DNA of 64,000 bases, from NCBI GenBank assembly GCA_963851105.1, contig CAWKNP010000009.1:186001-250000 (forward strand). The letters run 5' to 3'. Source of the stretch: DATARN01 sp963851105. Lineage in GTDB: Bacteria > Actinomycetota > Acidimicrobiia > Acidimicrobiales > Palsa-688. The notes beneath the pieces were generated by a model that saw only the letters and a list, made by a program, of their open reading frames with translations, searched no databases and was not told the origin of the DNA. Both the position numbers and the translations under genes were made by a program. This document shows positions 1-8,556 of this stretch, piece after piece (positions within the stretch are counted from its first letter, which is position 1; every line of letters begins with the position of its first letter).

Positions 1-17
1 GGCCCGCCCCCGTCGGG

Positions 18-281
18 TCACCGGACCACCGGGGCCCCCAAAAGACGAGATAGACCCGGGGGTTGTGCAGCACGCGGCCACCGAAGTAACGCAGCGGGGG
101 GTGGCACGGTAAGCCGCCGCATGCGGGGCCCGTCGCAGCCGCAACCGAATCGTTCGGCGTCATCGAACGGTACCGGGAAAGCGACGGTGTCGCCGGTACA
201 TCTGCCGCCGTTCGTGATGGTGCGCCCGCCATAAGGAGCGTGACCACAAGGGGAACAATTGTGCCCCTCATAGCCAAGCAT
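18..281 (-). CDS. small cysteine-rich hypothetical protein (tentative)
   Basis: An 87-codon frame starting with ATG at 281, with an AGGGGGA ribosome-binding site about 9 nt upstream, which is why it is listed. The product has several cysteines in the first 50 residues (CSPC, then a CGC motif) and no clear signal peptide or membrane segment. I recognise no family. It would be transcribed divergently from the gene at 377. The C-terminal half is Pro/Arg/Leu-rich and looks like random high-GC translation, so only the N-terminal half may be meaningful. It could be spurious. Confidence 0.25.
   Translation of the reverse strand: MLGYEGHNCSPCGHAPYGGRTITNGGRCTGDTVAFPVPFDDAERFGCGCDGPRMRRLTVPPPAALLRWPRAAQPPGLSRLLGAPVVR
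249..268. repeat. 20-bp imperfect palindrome
   Basis: AGGGG and CCCCT arms flank the palindromic core ACAATTGT, with one mismatched pair. The site lies within the first codons of the tentative minus-strand frame and about 100 bp upstream of the plus-strand gene. It could be an operator for either gene or chance; nothing else supports a role. Confidence 0.3.
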
Positions 282-376
282 CTCATCGGATCCCCCTCAG
301 TGGCGACGACGGGACGGTACGAACCGTTTATGCGGTACGCCGCTCTCCCGGTCCGATACCTGTGACAGGGCCTACC

Positions 377-1102
377 ATGTTCCGCACGAACAGAAACCCA
401 GGGGACCGCTCAAGGGCGGAAGTGCCCGATGACGGTGGCGACAGAGCGGCGACGCCGCCTCGACGACGCGGGCAACTCCTTGTGGCCGCGGTGATCGCCA
501 TCGTCGTGATCGCGGGGTCTCTCGTCGTGGCCTTCGGTCGAGGTGGAGAAGGCAAGAAAAACCCTTCGGCGGCACCGCCAACGAGCGTGAACGCCACGAC
601 AGGGAGCATTGCCATCACGACGAGCACCACCGGCGCCCCGGGGCCGGTACCGGAGTGCACCCCCGCCAACCTGAGCTCGGCCACCGCCACCGACCGGAGG
701 AGTTACTCCGCCGGGGCGATGGTCACCATTTTGGTCACCGTGCGCAATGTTTCACCGAGCCGCTGTCAGACCACCACGCCGTTTCCGAATACCTTCGCCA
801 GCGCCATCCGGATCGTGGCTGCGAACGGGACACTGGTGTGGTCACCTGCCCCTTGCTGTGTCGGCATCCCCCCTGTGCCAACTCCTGAGGTCCTCGCTCC
901 CGGACAGTCCTACGTCTGGGCGACGGTCGAGTGGAACCAGCATTTCTGCACCGCTACGTGCACCGGTTCCGCCGCCGGAACCCCACCGGGTTCACCCATC
1001 GACGGCGGCCCCGTGCCGCCCGGCGATTACATGGCCGCGCCCAACGCCGGGTTGAACCCTCCAAGCCCGGCGGCACCCGCGACGTTCGCAATCGCGGGAT
1101 AA
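377..1102 (+). CDS. membrane-anchored extracellular protein of unknown function
   Basis: About 241 aa. A basic, disordered N-terminal tail is followed by one transmembrane segment (about residues 35-55), a Ser/Thr/Ala/Pro-rich linker and a C-terminal extracellular domain. The domain resembles a beta-sandwich: a stretch with spaced small residues (YSAGAMVTILVTVRNVS) recalls the BsuPI/DUF4232 type of secreted Ig-like domains, but I cannot assign it. Cysteines in the domain (CQ, CC, CTATC) could form disulfides outside the cell. ATG at 377 has GGG 8 nt upstream; an in-frame GTG at 362 is an alternative. No operon partner. Confidence 0.6.
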   Translation: MFRTNRNPGDRSRAEVPDDGGDRAATPPRRRGQLLVAAVIAIVVIAGSLVVAFGRGGEGKKNPSAAPPTSVNATTGSIAITTSTTGAPGPVPECTPANLSSATATDRRSYSAGAMVTILVTVRNVSPSRCQTTTPFPNTFASAIRIVAANGTLVWSPAPCCVGIPPVPTPEVLAPGQSYVWATVEWNQHFCTATCTGSAAGTPPGSPIDGGPVPPGDYMAAPNAGLNPPSPAAPATFAIAG

Positions 1103-1316
1103 GGGGTGGATCGGTCGCTTCGGCCGGATTCTCTGGGGGGATGACTAGTTCGTGTGACTAGAAGTAAATCACCTGAAGTAGTCAGAGACATTCACACCGA
1201 TTTCGGTCAGAATGCAATTGCGCAACAAAAAATAACGCCGTGATGTCGACCCACTCGCCGCAGCGAATTTGGGGCATGTCGGCGGTGCCGTATCAACGCC
1301 GACAGAGAGGTCTGAC
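1103..1316. other. AT-richer intergenic region, probable promoter of the secreted protein at 1317
   Basis: This 214-bp gap contains a stretch (about 1160-1245) much richer in A/T than its surroundings, including an A-tract near 1225. Such a dip in a 70% GC genome usually marks a promoter. I could not identify a convincing -35/-10 pair, so no exact site is given. Confidence 0.35.
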
Positions 1317-1763
1317 ATGTTTACGGCTCGGAATATTCGACTGGCCGCGGTCGCGGCAAGTCTCGTCGCGGTCCTCGCCATGGCGACACCGGCGTCGGCG
1401 ACGGCCCTCACGGCGGCGACCCCCGCGTCTGGCGCGGTCGCCATGGCCACGTCGGCCGCCGCCGCCACGGCCTCCCCGGCCCGGCTGACCCGTCCGATCG
1501 CGGGGCTGATTCCCACTCCGATGCTGTCCGGCCAGCGCTTCACGTGGGTTGAGCCGACCACCGCGGGCGAGGCGTTCTACCTCCAGATCGGGACAGTTCC
1601 CGGCACGAGCGACGTGGCCTCGATCTTCGTGCCCGGCACCGCCCGCTCGCTCCAAGTGGCGCACCTGCCGCGGTTGAAGGTGCTCTACGTGTCCCTGTTC
1701 TCCGAGTCGTGCGGGTGGTGCCACACCGCTTCGGTCCCATTCATCATCGTGGCCGTCCTGTAA
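1317..1763 (+). CDS. small secreted protein of unknown function
   Basis: 148 aa starting at ATG 1317, chosen because GAGAGG sits 6 nt upstream and because this start gives a classic Sec signal peptide: basic FTARNIR, a hydrophobic core, then an Ala-rich cleavage region ending ATPASA. An Ala/Thr-rich spacer (about residues 28-60) leads to a compact C-terminal domain with a CGWC motif near the end. CxxC could be a disulfide pair, but there is no thioredoxin fold around it. No family recognised. It lies alone, convergent with the VOC gene. Confidence 0.65.
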   Translation: MFTARNIRLAAVAASLVAVLAMATPASATALTAATPASGAVAMATSAAAATASPARLTRPIAGLIPTPMLSGQRFTWVEPTTAGEAFYLQIGTVPGTSDVASIFVPGTARSLQVAHLPRLKVLYVSLFSESCGWCHTASVPFIIVAVL

Positions 1764-1773
1764 CCACAGCGGC

Positions 1774-2187
1774 CTACGCCCCCGAAGACGCGGCTTGGGG
1801 GAGATCCTGGGCTATTTCCCAGATGTAGCCGTCGGGGTCGGTGAAACTGGCGGTGCGTACTCCCCACGCCCGGTCGACGGGACCGTTGAGCAGCGCCATG
1901 CCGAGTCCCGCCAGCTCGGCACTGACGGCATCGGCGTCGGCGACGCGTACGGTGAGCATGAAGCAGGACCCCGCCTCACGACTCCCGATGGCTGCGGGAG
2001 CGACGACCTCTTCGGCTGCGGTGATCGCCAGCAGGTTGACGAGCAAATTGCCGAAGCCGAACACCGCCGAGTCCTCGTCTTCGTAGACCACCGGCATATC
2101 GAAGACCCGCTGATAGAACGCCTTCGAGACGGGCACGTCGGCCACGAACAGAGAAATGACATCGACACCGTTTAGCCACGCCCGCAT
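1774..2187 (-). CDS. VOC family protein (glyoxalase/bleomycin-resistance fold)
   Basis: 137 aa, the usual length of a single-chain VOC protein with two beta-alpha-beta-beta-beta modules. The N-terminal module (VDVISLFVADVPVSKAFYQ) and the C-terminal signature ending SFTDPDGYIWEIAQ are typical. Members bind a metal and catalyse varied lyase, isomerase or dioxygenase steps, or sequester drugs; the substrate cannot be read here. ATG 2187 has a GGAGG-type site about 12 nt upstream. A TAGTGT box at 2220-2225 could be the -10. Convergent with the secreted protein at 1317. Confidence 0.85.
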   Translation of the reverse strand: MRAWLNGVDVISLFVADVPVSKAFYQRVFDMPVVYEDEDSAVFGFGNLLVNLLAITAAEEVVAPAAIGSREAGSCFMLTVRVADADAVSAELAGLGMALLNGPVDRAWGVRTASFTDPDGYIWEIAQDLPQAASSGA

Positions 2188-2276
2188 TCCGCACCTGCCT
2201 CCGGTCGATCGGGGCCGTCACACTAGGGCGGCGGCGTCGAGGTGAGCGAAAATTCTTGAGCGGGGTACGGTGCGCC

Positions 2277-2738
2277 ATGCGCGCCAACCGTCTCGACGAA
2301 GTGGGCGCCGGCGATGGGTGGCGCTGCTGGCTGTGCGACGAGGCCGTCGACCCGGAAATGTCGGTCAACGACCCTCGAGGACCGAGCGTCGACAGCCTCA
2401 CGACCCGCACCAAGGGTAAGGGGGTGCGCCCGGAACGGCTCGCCCATCGCGGGTGCAATACCAAGAAGGGCGCGGTCGCCGCGGTCGTGCCCTGGCCGGA
2501 TCGGTTGTTCGTCGTCGACCCGGCGCCGATCCTGCGCAGCGTCGAACGGCTGCAGCAAAAGGGCGGCCGGGAGATCATGGCCCGCTGCCCGACGCTCGCC
2601 GACGGGGAAGAGGCCGCTCGCTGGTTGGTGGACCGGGCGTCGCGGCTGTGCCCCGACCTGGTGCTGACCGGCGAGGTGGAACACGGCGGTGGTCAGTTTC
2701 TCGTCGTTCTGCGTGCCTCGGGCACCAGGCGGCCATGA
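2277..2738 (+). CDS. HNH-nuclease-like small protein
   Basis: 153 aa from ATG 2277. The N-terminal half has a CWLC pair (about residues 18-21) and a later HRGCNTKKG stretch, matching the zinc-knuckle and His/Asn pattern of HNH proteins; the usual DH pair is not obvious. The C-terminal half has no recognised domain. Similar small proteins occur in actinobacteria, but substrate and role are unknown. The start is supported by a TACGGT -10 box 5 nt upstream (leaderless pattern); an upstream in-frame TTG at 2256 is less likely. It may be a structural zinc protein instead of an active nuclease. Confidence 0.6.
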   Translation: MRANRLDEVGAGDGWRCWLCDEAVDPEMSVNDPRGPSVDSLTTRTKGKGVRPERLAHRGCNTKKGAVAAVVPWPDRLFVVDPAPILRSVERLQQKGGREIMARCPTLADGEEAARWLVDRASRLCPDLVLTGEVEHGGGQFLVVLRASGTRRP

Positions 2739-2796
2739 CCGGGCGGTGTTTCCGGGCAACGATCGCCGGGTGGAACGCGCTACCTGAGCCACGGGT

Positions 2797-2817
2797 CGGG
2801 AAACCCCCTTTTTCCCG
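2797..2817. terminator. hairpin downstream of the HNH-like gene
   Basis: CGGGAAA pairs with TTTCCCG around a CCCCCTT loop. It lies 58 bp after the HNH-like stop and 22 bp before hrpB. It may end the first transcript, though no U-run follows. It contains one of the G-A-G oligomers described in the findings. Confidence 0.4.
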
Positions 2818-2838
2818 CGCCAGCCGCAAACTGGTGCG

Positions 2839-5406
2839 ATGATCCCGACTGCGCCGTCCCTGCCGGTCGATGCCGTCATTGCCGAGCTGCTGGCGGCGTT
2901 GGATGGGCCCGGGGTGGCGGTCCTGCAGGCGCCCCCGGGGTCGGGCAAGACCACCCGCGTCCCCCTGGCGCTGCTCGGCGCCCCGTGGCTGGGCGGGCGG
3001 CGGATCCTCGTGCTCGAGCCCCGGCGGGTGGCGGCGCGGGCCGCGGCCCGGCGGATGGCGTGGTCTCTCGGCGAGGAGCTCGGCGGTCAGGTCGGCTACC
3101 GGATCCGTGACGAGCGGGTCACCGGCGCCGCCACGCGCGTCGAAGTGGTCACCGAGGGCGTGCTGACCCGGATGCTGCAGGCCGATCCCGCCCTCGACGG
3201 GGTGGGGGCGGTCGTGTTCGACGAGTTCCACGAGCGCACGATCACCGCCGATCTCGGCCTCGCCTTGAGCCTCGACGCCCGGGCTGCCTTGCGGGGGGAC
3301 CTCCGGATCGTGGTGATGTCAGCGACGCTGGATACCGCCGCGGTGGCCGCGCTCTTGGACTCCGCGCCGGTCGTCGCCACGTCGGCGTTCGCCTACCCGG
3401 TCACGACCGTCTGGGTGGGGCGGCCCGCCGGCCGGGTCGACGCCGCGGTGGCACGGACGACGATGCGGGCGCTCGGCGCGGCCAGCGGCGATGTCCTGGC
3501 GTTCCTCCCCGGTGCGGCCGAGATCCGCGCTGTTGCCCGGTTCCTGGAGGCCGACAACGGGGCCGCCTTGGCGGCGGCCGGGGTCGATGTCGTCACGCTG
3601 TTCGGGGCCATGTCCGGCCCCGCCCAGGATGGCGCGCTGCGCGCCGCCCCGGTGGGCCGGCGCAAGGTCATCCTGGCGACGTCCATCGCCGAGACCAGCG
3701 TCACCATCGACGGGGTCGGGATCGTCGTCGACAGCGGCCTGATGCGGGTTCCCCGGTTCGATCCGGCGGCAGGGATGACCCGCCTGGTCACCCTGCCGGT
3801 GTCCCGGTCGGCCGCCGAGCAGCGTCAGGGGCGGGCCGGTCGCCAGGGCCCCGGGGTGTGTTTCCGGCTGTGGTCGGAGACGGACCATGCCGGCCTGCCC
3901 CGGGTGTCGCCCCCCGAGATCCTCGTCGCCGACCTGGCCCCCCTGGCGTTGGATCTGGCGGAGTGGGGCGTCCGCGACCCGGGCCAGCTGCGGTGGATCG
4001 ACCCCCCGCCCAAGGCGCCGTTGGCGGCGGCGCGTCGGGTATTGACGGATCTGGGCGCAATCGATGACTCCGGGCAGATCACCGCACATGGCCGGGCCAT
4101 GGCCCGATTGGGGGTCTCGCCCCGGCTGGGGCACATGCTCCTGGGGGCCCGTGAGGCGGACGCAGCGGCACCGGGCTCGTTGGTCCTCGCCTGCGAAGTG
4201 GCGGCGGTGCTGAGTGAGGGTGACCCGGACCGGGGCGGCTCGGGGAGTGGCGGCTCGGGCGGCGGCGGTGCTTCGGGCGGCGGCGGCTCGGGCGGCCGCA
4301 ACGCCGATCTGGCTCGGCGGGTGGACGACGTGCGCTGGGGGCGGGCACCGCGCCACGCCGAGGCGGCGCGCCGCTGGCAGCGCCTCCTCGTGGCCGCGGG
4401 CGCCGCCACGCCGGGGCCCTCGGGTGCCGTGGCTCCCGAGGATGTCGGCCGCCTGGTCGCCACTGCCTACCCCGATCGGGTGGGCCAGCTACGTCCCGGC
4501 CGGCGGGGTCAGTGGCTCCTGCGCAACGGCCGGGGGGCGTGGGTCCCCGAGAGCGATCCCCTCGCCGGGGCGCCGTGGATCGCGGCGGGCGAGCTCGACG
4601 GTGACCGCACCAACGCACGGATCTGGCTGGGGGCCCCCCTCCATGTGGACGATCTCGAGGAGCTCTTCGGTGGCGACATGACGATCACCGACCGCTCTGG
4701 CTGGGATACGCGGATCAATGATGTCGTGGACGTGCGGGAGCGCCGGCTGGGCGCCATCGTCGTGAACGCCACCCGCCGGCCGGCGGCCGCCGGAGGTGCG
4801 CCGACGGCGTTGATCGAGGGCATCCGCGTGCTCGGCCTCGGTGTCTTGCCGTGGACGGCGGAACTGGAACGCCTTCGTTGGCGACTGGCGTTCGCCCGCC
4901 GCGTGGCCGGCGACGATTGGGCTGATGTGAGTGACGAGGCCCTGCTGGCCGACCTCGAAGCGTGGCTGGAGCCGTGGCTGGCCGGGCGGGCCCGCCGCGC
5001 CGACCTGGCCGGCGTGAACTTGGGCGAGGCCCTGTGGAACCGTGTCGGGCGGGGGCGCCGCGCCGAGCTGGACGTGCTGGCGCCGGCGCAGCTCACCATG
5101 CCGAGCGGCCAGCGCAAACGGGTTGAGTACCCGCTCGACGCATCGCCGTACGTCGTGGTGCGGGTCCAGGAGCTCTTCGGCACGACGGTCACCCCGACGG
5201 TCGCCGCCGGCGCCGTGTCCGTCCAGTTGCACCTGACGTCGCCCGCGGGCCGGCCGGTGCAGGTGACGTCGGACCTGGCCAGCTTCTGGGCCACGACCTA
5301 TCCCCAGGTTCGAGGCGAGCTGCGGGCCCGGTACCCCCGCCACCCGTGGCCTGAGGACCCGCTGGCGGCGACGGCGACCAGCCGGGCCACGCCCCGGCGC
5401 CGGTAG
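2839..5406 (+). CDS. hrpB: ATP-dependent RNA helicase HrpB
   Basis: 855 aa, the normal length of HrpB, a DEAH-family superfamily-2 helicase thought to act on RNA. Visible motifs are Walker A APPGSGKTT (31-39), DEFHE in place of DEAH (128-132), MSATLD (about 160) and the QRQGRAGR motif VI. The helicase core is followed by the HA2/winged-helix region and the HrpB C-terminal domain. A Gly/Ser-rich stretch (about 465-487) that I do not expect in the family interrupts the region after HA2; it looks like a flexible loop expansion. ATG 2839 starts without a strong ribosome-binding site. Convergent with the APC permease. Confidence 0.95.
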   Translation: MIPTAPSLPVDAVIAELLAALDGPGVAVLQAPPGSGKTTRVPLALLGAPWLGGRRILVLEPRRVAARAAARRMAWSLGEELGGQVGYRIRDERVTGAATRVEVVTEGVLTRMLQADPALDGVGAVVFDEFHERTITADLGLALSLDARAALRGDLRIVVMSATLDTAAVAALLDSAPVVATSAFAYPVTTVWVGRPAGRVDAAVARTTMRALGAASGDVLAFLPGAAEIRAVARFLEADNGAALAAAGVDVVTLFGAMSGPAQDGALRAAPVGRRKVILATSIAETSVTIDGVGIVVDSGLMRVPRFDPAAGMTRLVTLPVSRSAAEQRQGRAGRQGPGVCFRLWSETDHAGLPRVSPPEILVADLAPLALDLAEWGVRDPGQLRWIDPPPKAPLAAARRVLTDLGAIDDSGQITAHGRAMARLGVSPRLGHMLLGAREADAAAPGSLVLACEVAAVLSEGDPDRGGSGSGGSGGGGASGGGGSGGRNADLARRVDDVRWGRAPRHAEAARRWQRLLVAAGAATPGPSGAVAPEDVGRLVATAYPDRVGQLRPGRRGQWLLRNGRGAWVPESDPLAGAPWIAAGELDGDRTNARIWLGAPLHVDDLEELFGGDMTITDRSGWDTRINDVVDVRERRLGAIVVNATRRPAAAGGAPTALIEGIRVLGLGVLPWTAELERLRWRLAFARRVAGDDWADVSDEALLADLEAWLEPWLAGRARRADLAGVNLGEALWNRVGRGRRAELDVLAPAQLTMPSGQRKRVEYPLDASPYVVVRVQELFGTTVTPTVAAGAVSVQLHLTSPAGRPVQVTSDLASFWATTYPQVRGELRARYPRHPWPEDPLAATATSRATPRRR

Positions 5407-5411
5407 CGGTC

Positions 5412-5431
5412 AGCCGCCCTTTCGGGCGGCT
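5412..5431. terminator. bidirectional hairpin between hrpB and the APC gene
   Basis: AGCCGCCC and GGGCGGCT form a perfect 8-bp stem around a TTTC loop, 6 bp after the hrpB stop and between two convergent genes. It lacks a T-tract, as is common for actinobacterial terminators. Confidence 0.65.
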
Positions 5432-5541
5432 CCAACTGAGGAGTCGCACTGGCTTTGCCGCGACACGGCGGCGGCCAAGACCGGGATGGCTCTTGCCTAG
5501 ATGGCACCTGAGTCGCCTGCGAGACGGCTGACAAGGGGTGT

Positions 5542-8115
5542 TCAGTGGCCCGTCGGAGGCTTCTCGTGGCTCTCGGGGGCCACGATCTCGTAGACAGGGT
5601 TGATCATGGCCAGGCGGTCGTGCTCGAGACCGACCACCGCTTCGACGATGAGGCGGGTGCCGGGGATGATGCCGGCGATGCGCTTGCGGCCAAGAAAGGT
5701 GACGTTGATGCTTCCCGTGTCGTCCACCAGGGTCAGTTCCAAGGTGGCGACGCCGGCCCGGGGCTGGACCCGCAGGGAGTGGACCCGGCCGCAGAAGCGG
5801 CCCCGGGCCCGGTGCACGGCGCTGGCGATGGGCTGGGTGCCCGCCGGCCGGGCGACCACGGTCCCGGCGCCGTTGGCGTGGGACCTGCCATTCCCCTTGC
5901 CGTTGGACTTGCCATTCCCGTTCCCGACGCCCGCAACTCCGCCGCCGTCGCCGCGGGTGCCGCGGGTGCCGTCGCCGTCGCTGTCGCCGCCGCCGCGTGT
6001 GGCGCGGGTGGCGCGGCTGGCGCCGCGGGACCGCCTGGCCTGAGCGGCGCCCACTGCGAGTGCCTCGGCGGGCGAGCGCCGAGGCACTCGCCGCGCCGGC
6101 CGACTACCGCCGGGAGAGGTCGGCGCCTTGGAAGAAGTAGAAGAAGCGGAATGGCCCAGGTGGTAGGGCACGATCGTGACGTTGGCGTGGGGCAGGACGC
6201 CGACGGACTCGGCAATGGCGTTGGCGGTGCGGTCATGGAGGAGGCGGTGCCAGATCCGGTTGTGGGCGATCCGGGGCAGCAGGACGGTGACCTCGGTGTC
6301 GCCGTCACCGAGCGCCTCGGCCACTACTTCGGCCGCACCTCGGGTGATGCGCCGCTCGGGGCACTCGACGACATCCAGCGGCAGGCGGTCGAGCCCGAGT
6401 CGGCCCCAGGCGGCGATGAGATCCTCGGTCTCGATCGGGTCGAGGTCGAAATGTACGGCCCGCAGCTCGTTCGGGGCGAGGGCCCGGGCGTATTGCATGG
6501 CCCGGGCGGCGGCCACGTTCAAGGTGTCGACGAACACCAGCACGACGTGGCGGCGCAGCACCGGCGCCTCGGCGGCGGTGGGCGCGTCGGCGATGAGCTC
6601 GGCTTCCTCGGCTTCGTACTGCCGGTTGAGCCGCACGAGCAGTGCCACCATCACCGGCACCAGCACGACCACGATCCACGCGCCGCGGGTGAACTTGGTG
6701 ACGCCGATGATGATGTCGACGAGCAGCGACAGCACGGCGCCGGTCCCGTTTATGAATAGGCCCATCCGCCAACCGGGCTCTTTGTGGGTGATGTGGTGCT
6801 TGGCCATGCCGGCCTGCGAGAGGGTGAAGCTGGTGAACACCCCGATGGCGTACAGGCCGATGAGGTTGTCGACCTTGGCTCCGGAAACGATGACCAGGAC
6901 CGTCGAGGCGATAGCCAGGAAGATGATCCCGTTGGAGAACACCAGGCGGTGACCCCGTTTGGTGAGCTGGCGGGGCATGAAGTTGTCGCCGGCGTGGAAG
7001 CTGGCCAGGCGGGGGAAGTCGGCGAAGCTGGTATTGGCCGCCAGGATGAGGATGAGCGCCGTGCCCGCCTGCAGCGCCAGGTAGAGCCCGGTTCCGATGG
7101 GCGATTTGCCATAGACCAATCTCCCGATCTGGGAGATCACCGTCGGGGTGCCCTTTTCGAACGGAGCTACGTGCATTTTGGCGGCGAGGATGGACAGGCC
7201 GAGAAACATCACGCCGAGCGTGCTGCCCATGATCACCAAGGTCTCGCGGGCATTACGCCATTCGGGAACCCGAAAAGCGGGCACCCCGTTGGAGATGGCC
7301 TCGACGCCGGTTACCGCCGAGCCGCCGTTGGCGAAGGCGGTCATGACCTTGTAGAGGGCGGCGCCCATGAGAAGGCCGCGGCCGGTGCCGTTGCCGAAGG
7401 GAACCATCCCGGAGCGATGCACATGCTCTACCGGCAGGCCGGTGAAGATCATCCGGTACATCCCGTAGATGAGCAGGATGACCATGTCGACGATAAAGAA
7501 ATACGTGGGGACGGCGAAAAGGCGACCCGATTCCTTCACGCCCCGCAGGTTTCCGTAGGCGATGACGGCGATGAACGCCACCGACATCGGAATGACGTAG
7601 GGGTCCAGGGCGGGCGCAGCCGATGCGATGGCCGCGCTCCCGGCGGCCACCGAGACCGCGACGGTGAGGATGTAGTCGGTCAGAAGGGCGACTCCGGCGA
7701 CCTGAGCCGGGAGGAGGCCGAAGTTGTCCCTCGTCACGATGTAGGCGCCACCGGCGGTGGGGTACGCCTTGATCGTCTGGCGGTAGGAGAGAATCAGGAA
7801 GCCGAGGACCACCAACAGCGCCACGGTGACCGGAACGACCAGGGCGAAGGCGGCCACGCCGACGGCGGGGACGAGGACCTTCAGGATCTCCTCGGTGGCA
7901 TAGGCGGACGAGGAGAGGTTGTCCGAGGCGAAAACCGCCAAGGCGGTCGGCTTGCCGAGGCGCTCGTGCTGCAGGCGGTCGTTGTTGAGCGCCGGGCCCA
8001 GCAACTTGTTCTTCAGGCGGAAGCCGGGCGTCTCGTCGAGGATGACGGGCGGGGCGACCGGCTTCGGGGCGAGAAACGAGGGGCCCTGTTCTTTGAGGGC
8101 CTCGGCCGCCTTCAT
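5542..8115 (-). CDS. APC-family amino-acid permease fused to a C-terminal OB-fold domain
   Basis: About 857 aa from ATG 8115. Residues about 30-500 form an APC-superfamily transporter with roughly 12 membrane helices and a typical opening (LASDNLSSSAYATEE-like). Next comes a cytosolic USP-like alpha/beta region (about 510-660), as in the mycobacterial Rv2690c type. A roughly 90-residue Ser/Arg/Gly/Asn linker with GNGKSNGK-like repeats then leads to an OB-fold nucleic-acid-binding module (about the last 95 residues). In many actinobacteria this module is a separate small gene near the permease (Rv2694c type), so this looks like a fusion. An in-frame GTG at 8226 would add 37 residues including a CGRC pair. 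Confidence 0.85.
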   Translation of the reverse strand: MKAAEALKEQGPSFLAPKPVAPPVILDETPGFRLKNKLLGPALNNDRLQHERLGKPTALAVFASDNLSSSAYATEEILKVLVPAVGVAAFALVVPVTVALLVVLGFLILSYRQTIKAYPTAGGAYIVTRDNFGLLPAQVAGVALLTDYILTVAVSVAAGSAAIASAAPALDPYVIPMSVAFIAVIAYGNLRGVKESGRLFAVPTYFFIVDMVILLIYGMYRMIFTGLPVEHVHRSGMVPFGNGTGRGLLMGAALYKVMTAFANGGSAVTGVEAISNGVPAFRVPEWRNARETLVIMGSTLGVMFLGLSILAAKMHVAPFEKGTPTVISQIGRLVYGKSPIGTGLYLALQAGTALILILAANTSFADFPRLASFHAGDNFMPRQLTKRGHRLVFSNGIIFLAIASTVLVIVSGAKVDNLIGLYAIGVFTSFTLSQAGMAKHHITHKEPGWRMGLFINGTGAVLSLLVDIIIGVTKFTRGAWIVVVLVPVMVALLVRLNRQYEAEEAELIADAPTAAEAPVLRRHVVLVFVDTLNVAAARAMQYARALAPNELRAVHFDLDPIETEDLIAAWGRLGLDRLPLDVVECPERRITRGAAEVVAEALGDGDTEVTVLLPRIAHNRIWHRLLHDRTANAIAESVGVLPHANVTIVPYHLGHSASSTSSKAPTSPGGSRPARRVPRRSPAEALAVGAAQARRSRGASRATRATRGGGDSDGDGTRGTRGDGGGVAGVGNGNGKSNGKGNGRSHANGAGTVVARPAGTQPIASAVHRARGRFCGRVHSLRVQPRAGVATLELTLVDDTGSINVTFLGRKRIAGIIPGTRLIVEAVVGLEHDRLAMINPVYEIVAPESHEKPPTGH

Positions 8116-8313
8116 CGCTGCGGGGAACTCCCGCAGACAGCGCCCACAGGTCGATCGTTCACGGTGCCCATCCCTCCGAAACCAAAGTCCTGGGACAGAC
8201 CTACAGTCCGGGAGCCGCCGCCTCACCTGCCTTTACGGGACTTATACGCGCGACGGCAGAACTTTTACGGGATCTTGATGGAGAACGCTCACATTGAGGT
8301 AGGAAGCGTAAGG

Positions 8314-8520
8314 ATGGATGAACTCCCTGAAGAGGCGATCGAAGTCGCCGAAGAAGTCACCGTGCCCCACTCCCACGACGGCGTGTCGTCGGCCGACGGC
8401 TCCCTGATCGAGCATCTGCGCACCGAGCACCAGCTCGACACCGAGCCTGCGATAAGCGCCGGCACCCAGGAAGGGCTGCACGATCGCCTCCACCACGAGC
8501 GCGATGCCGCCGACGATTGA
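8314..8520 (+). CDS. small acidic hypothetical protein
   Basis: 68 aa, rich in Glu, Asp and His, with a central SLIEHLRTEHQLD segment likely to be helical and a His/Glu-rich tail. No cysteines, membrane segment or recognised domain. ATG 8314 has AGGTAGGA about 8 nt upstream; an in-frame ATG at 8278 would add 12 residues. It is divergent from the APC-OB gene and upstream of the cysteine-rich protein. The composition is unlike random high-GC translation, which supports it being real. Confidence 0.55.
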   Translation: MDELPEEAIEVAEEVTVPHSHDGVSSADGSLIEHLRTEHQLDTEPAISAGTQEGLHDRLHHERDAADD

Positions 8521-8543
8521 GCTGGGTCGCGCCGTCGGGTCGG

Positions 8544-8549
8544 TACCGT
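8544..8549 (+). promoter_or_regulatory. -10 box (TACCGT), leaderless type
   Basis: TACCGT ends 7 nt before ATG 8557, placing the expected transcription start at or next to the A of the start codon. No Shine-Dalgarno sequence is present, consistent with a leaderless mRNA. Confidence 0.5.
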
Positions 8550-8556
8550 GGAATCG

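Noticed and set aside
5545..6759. 404-codon plus-strand frame antisense to the APC-OB gene
   Set aside because: Gly/Ala-rich shadow of a well-supported gene; no start signal or domain.
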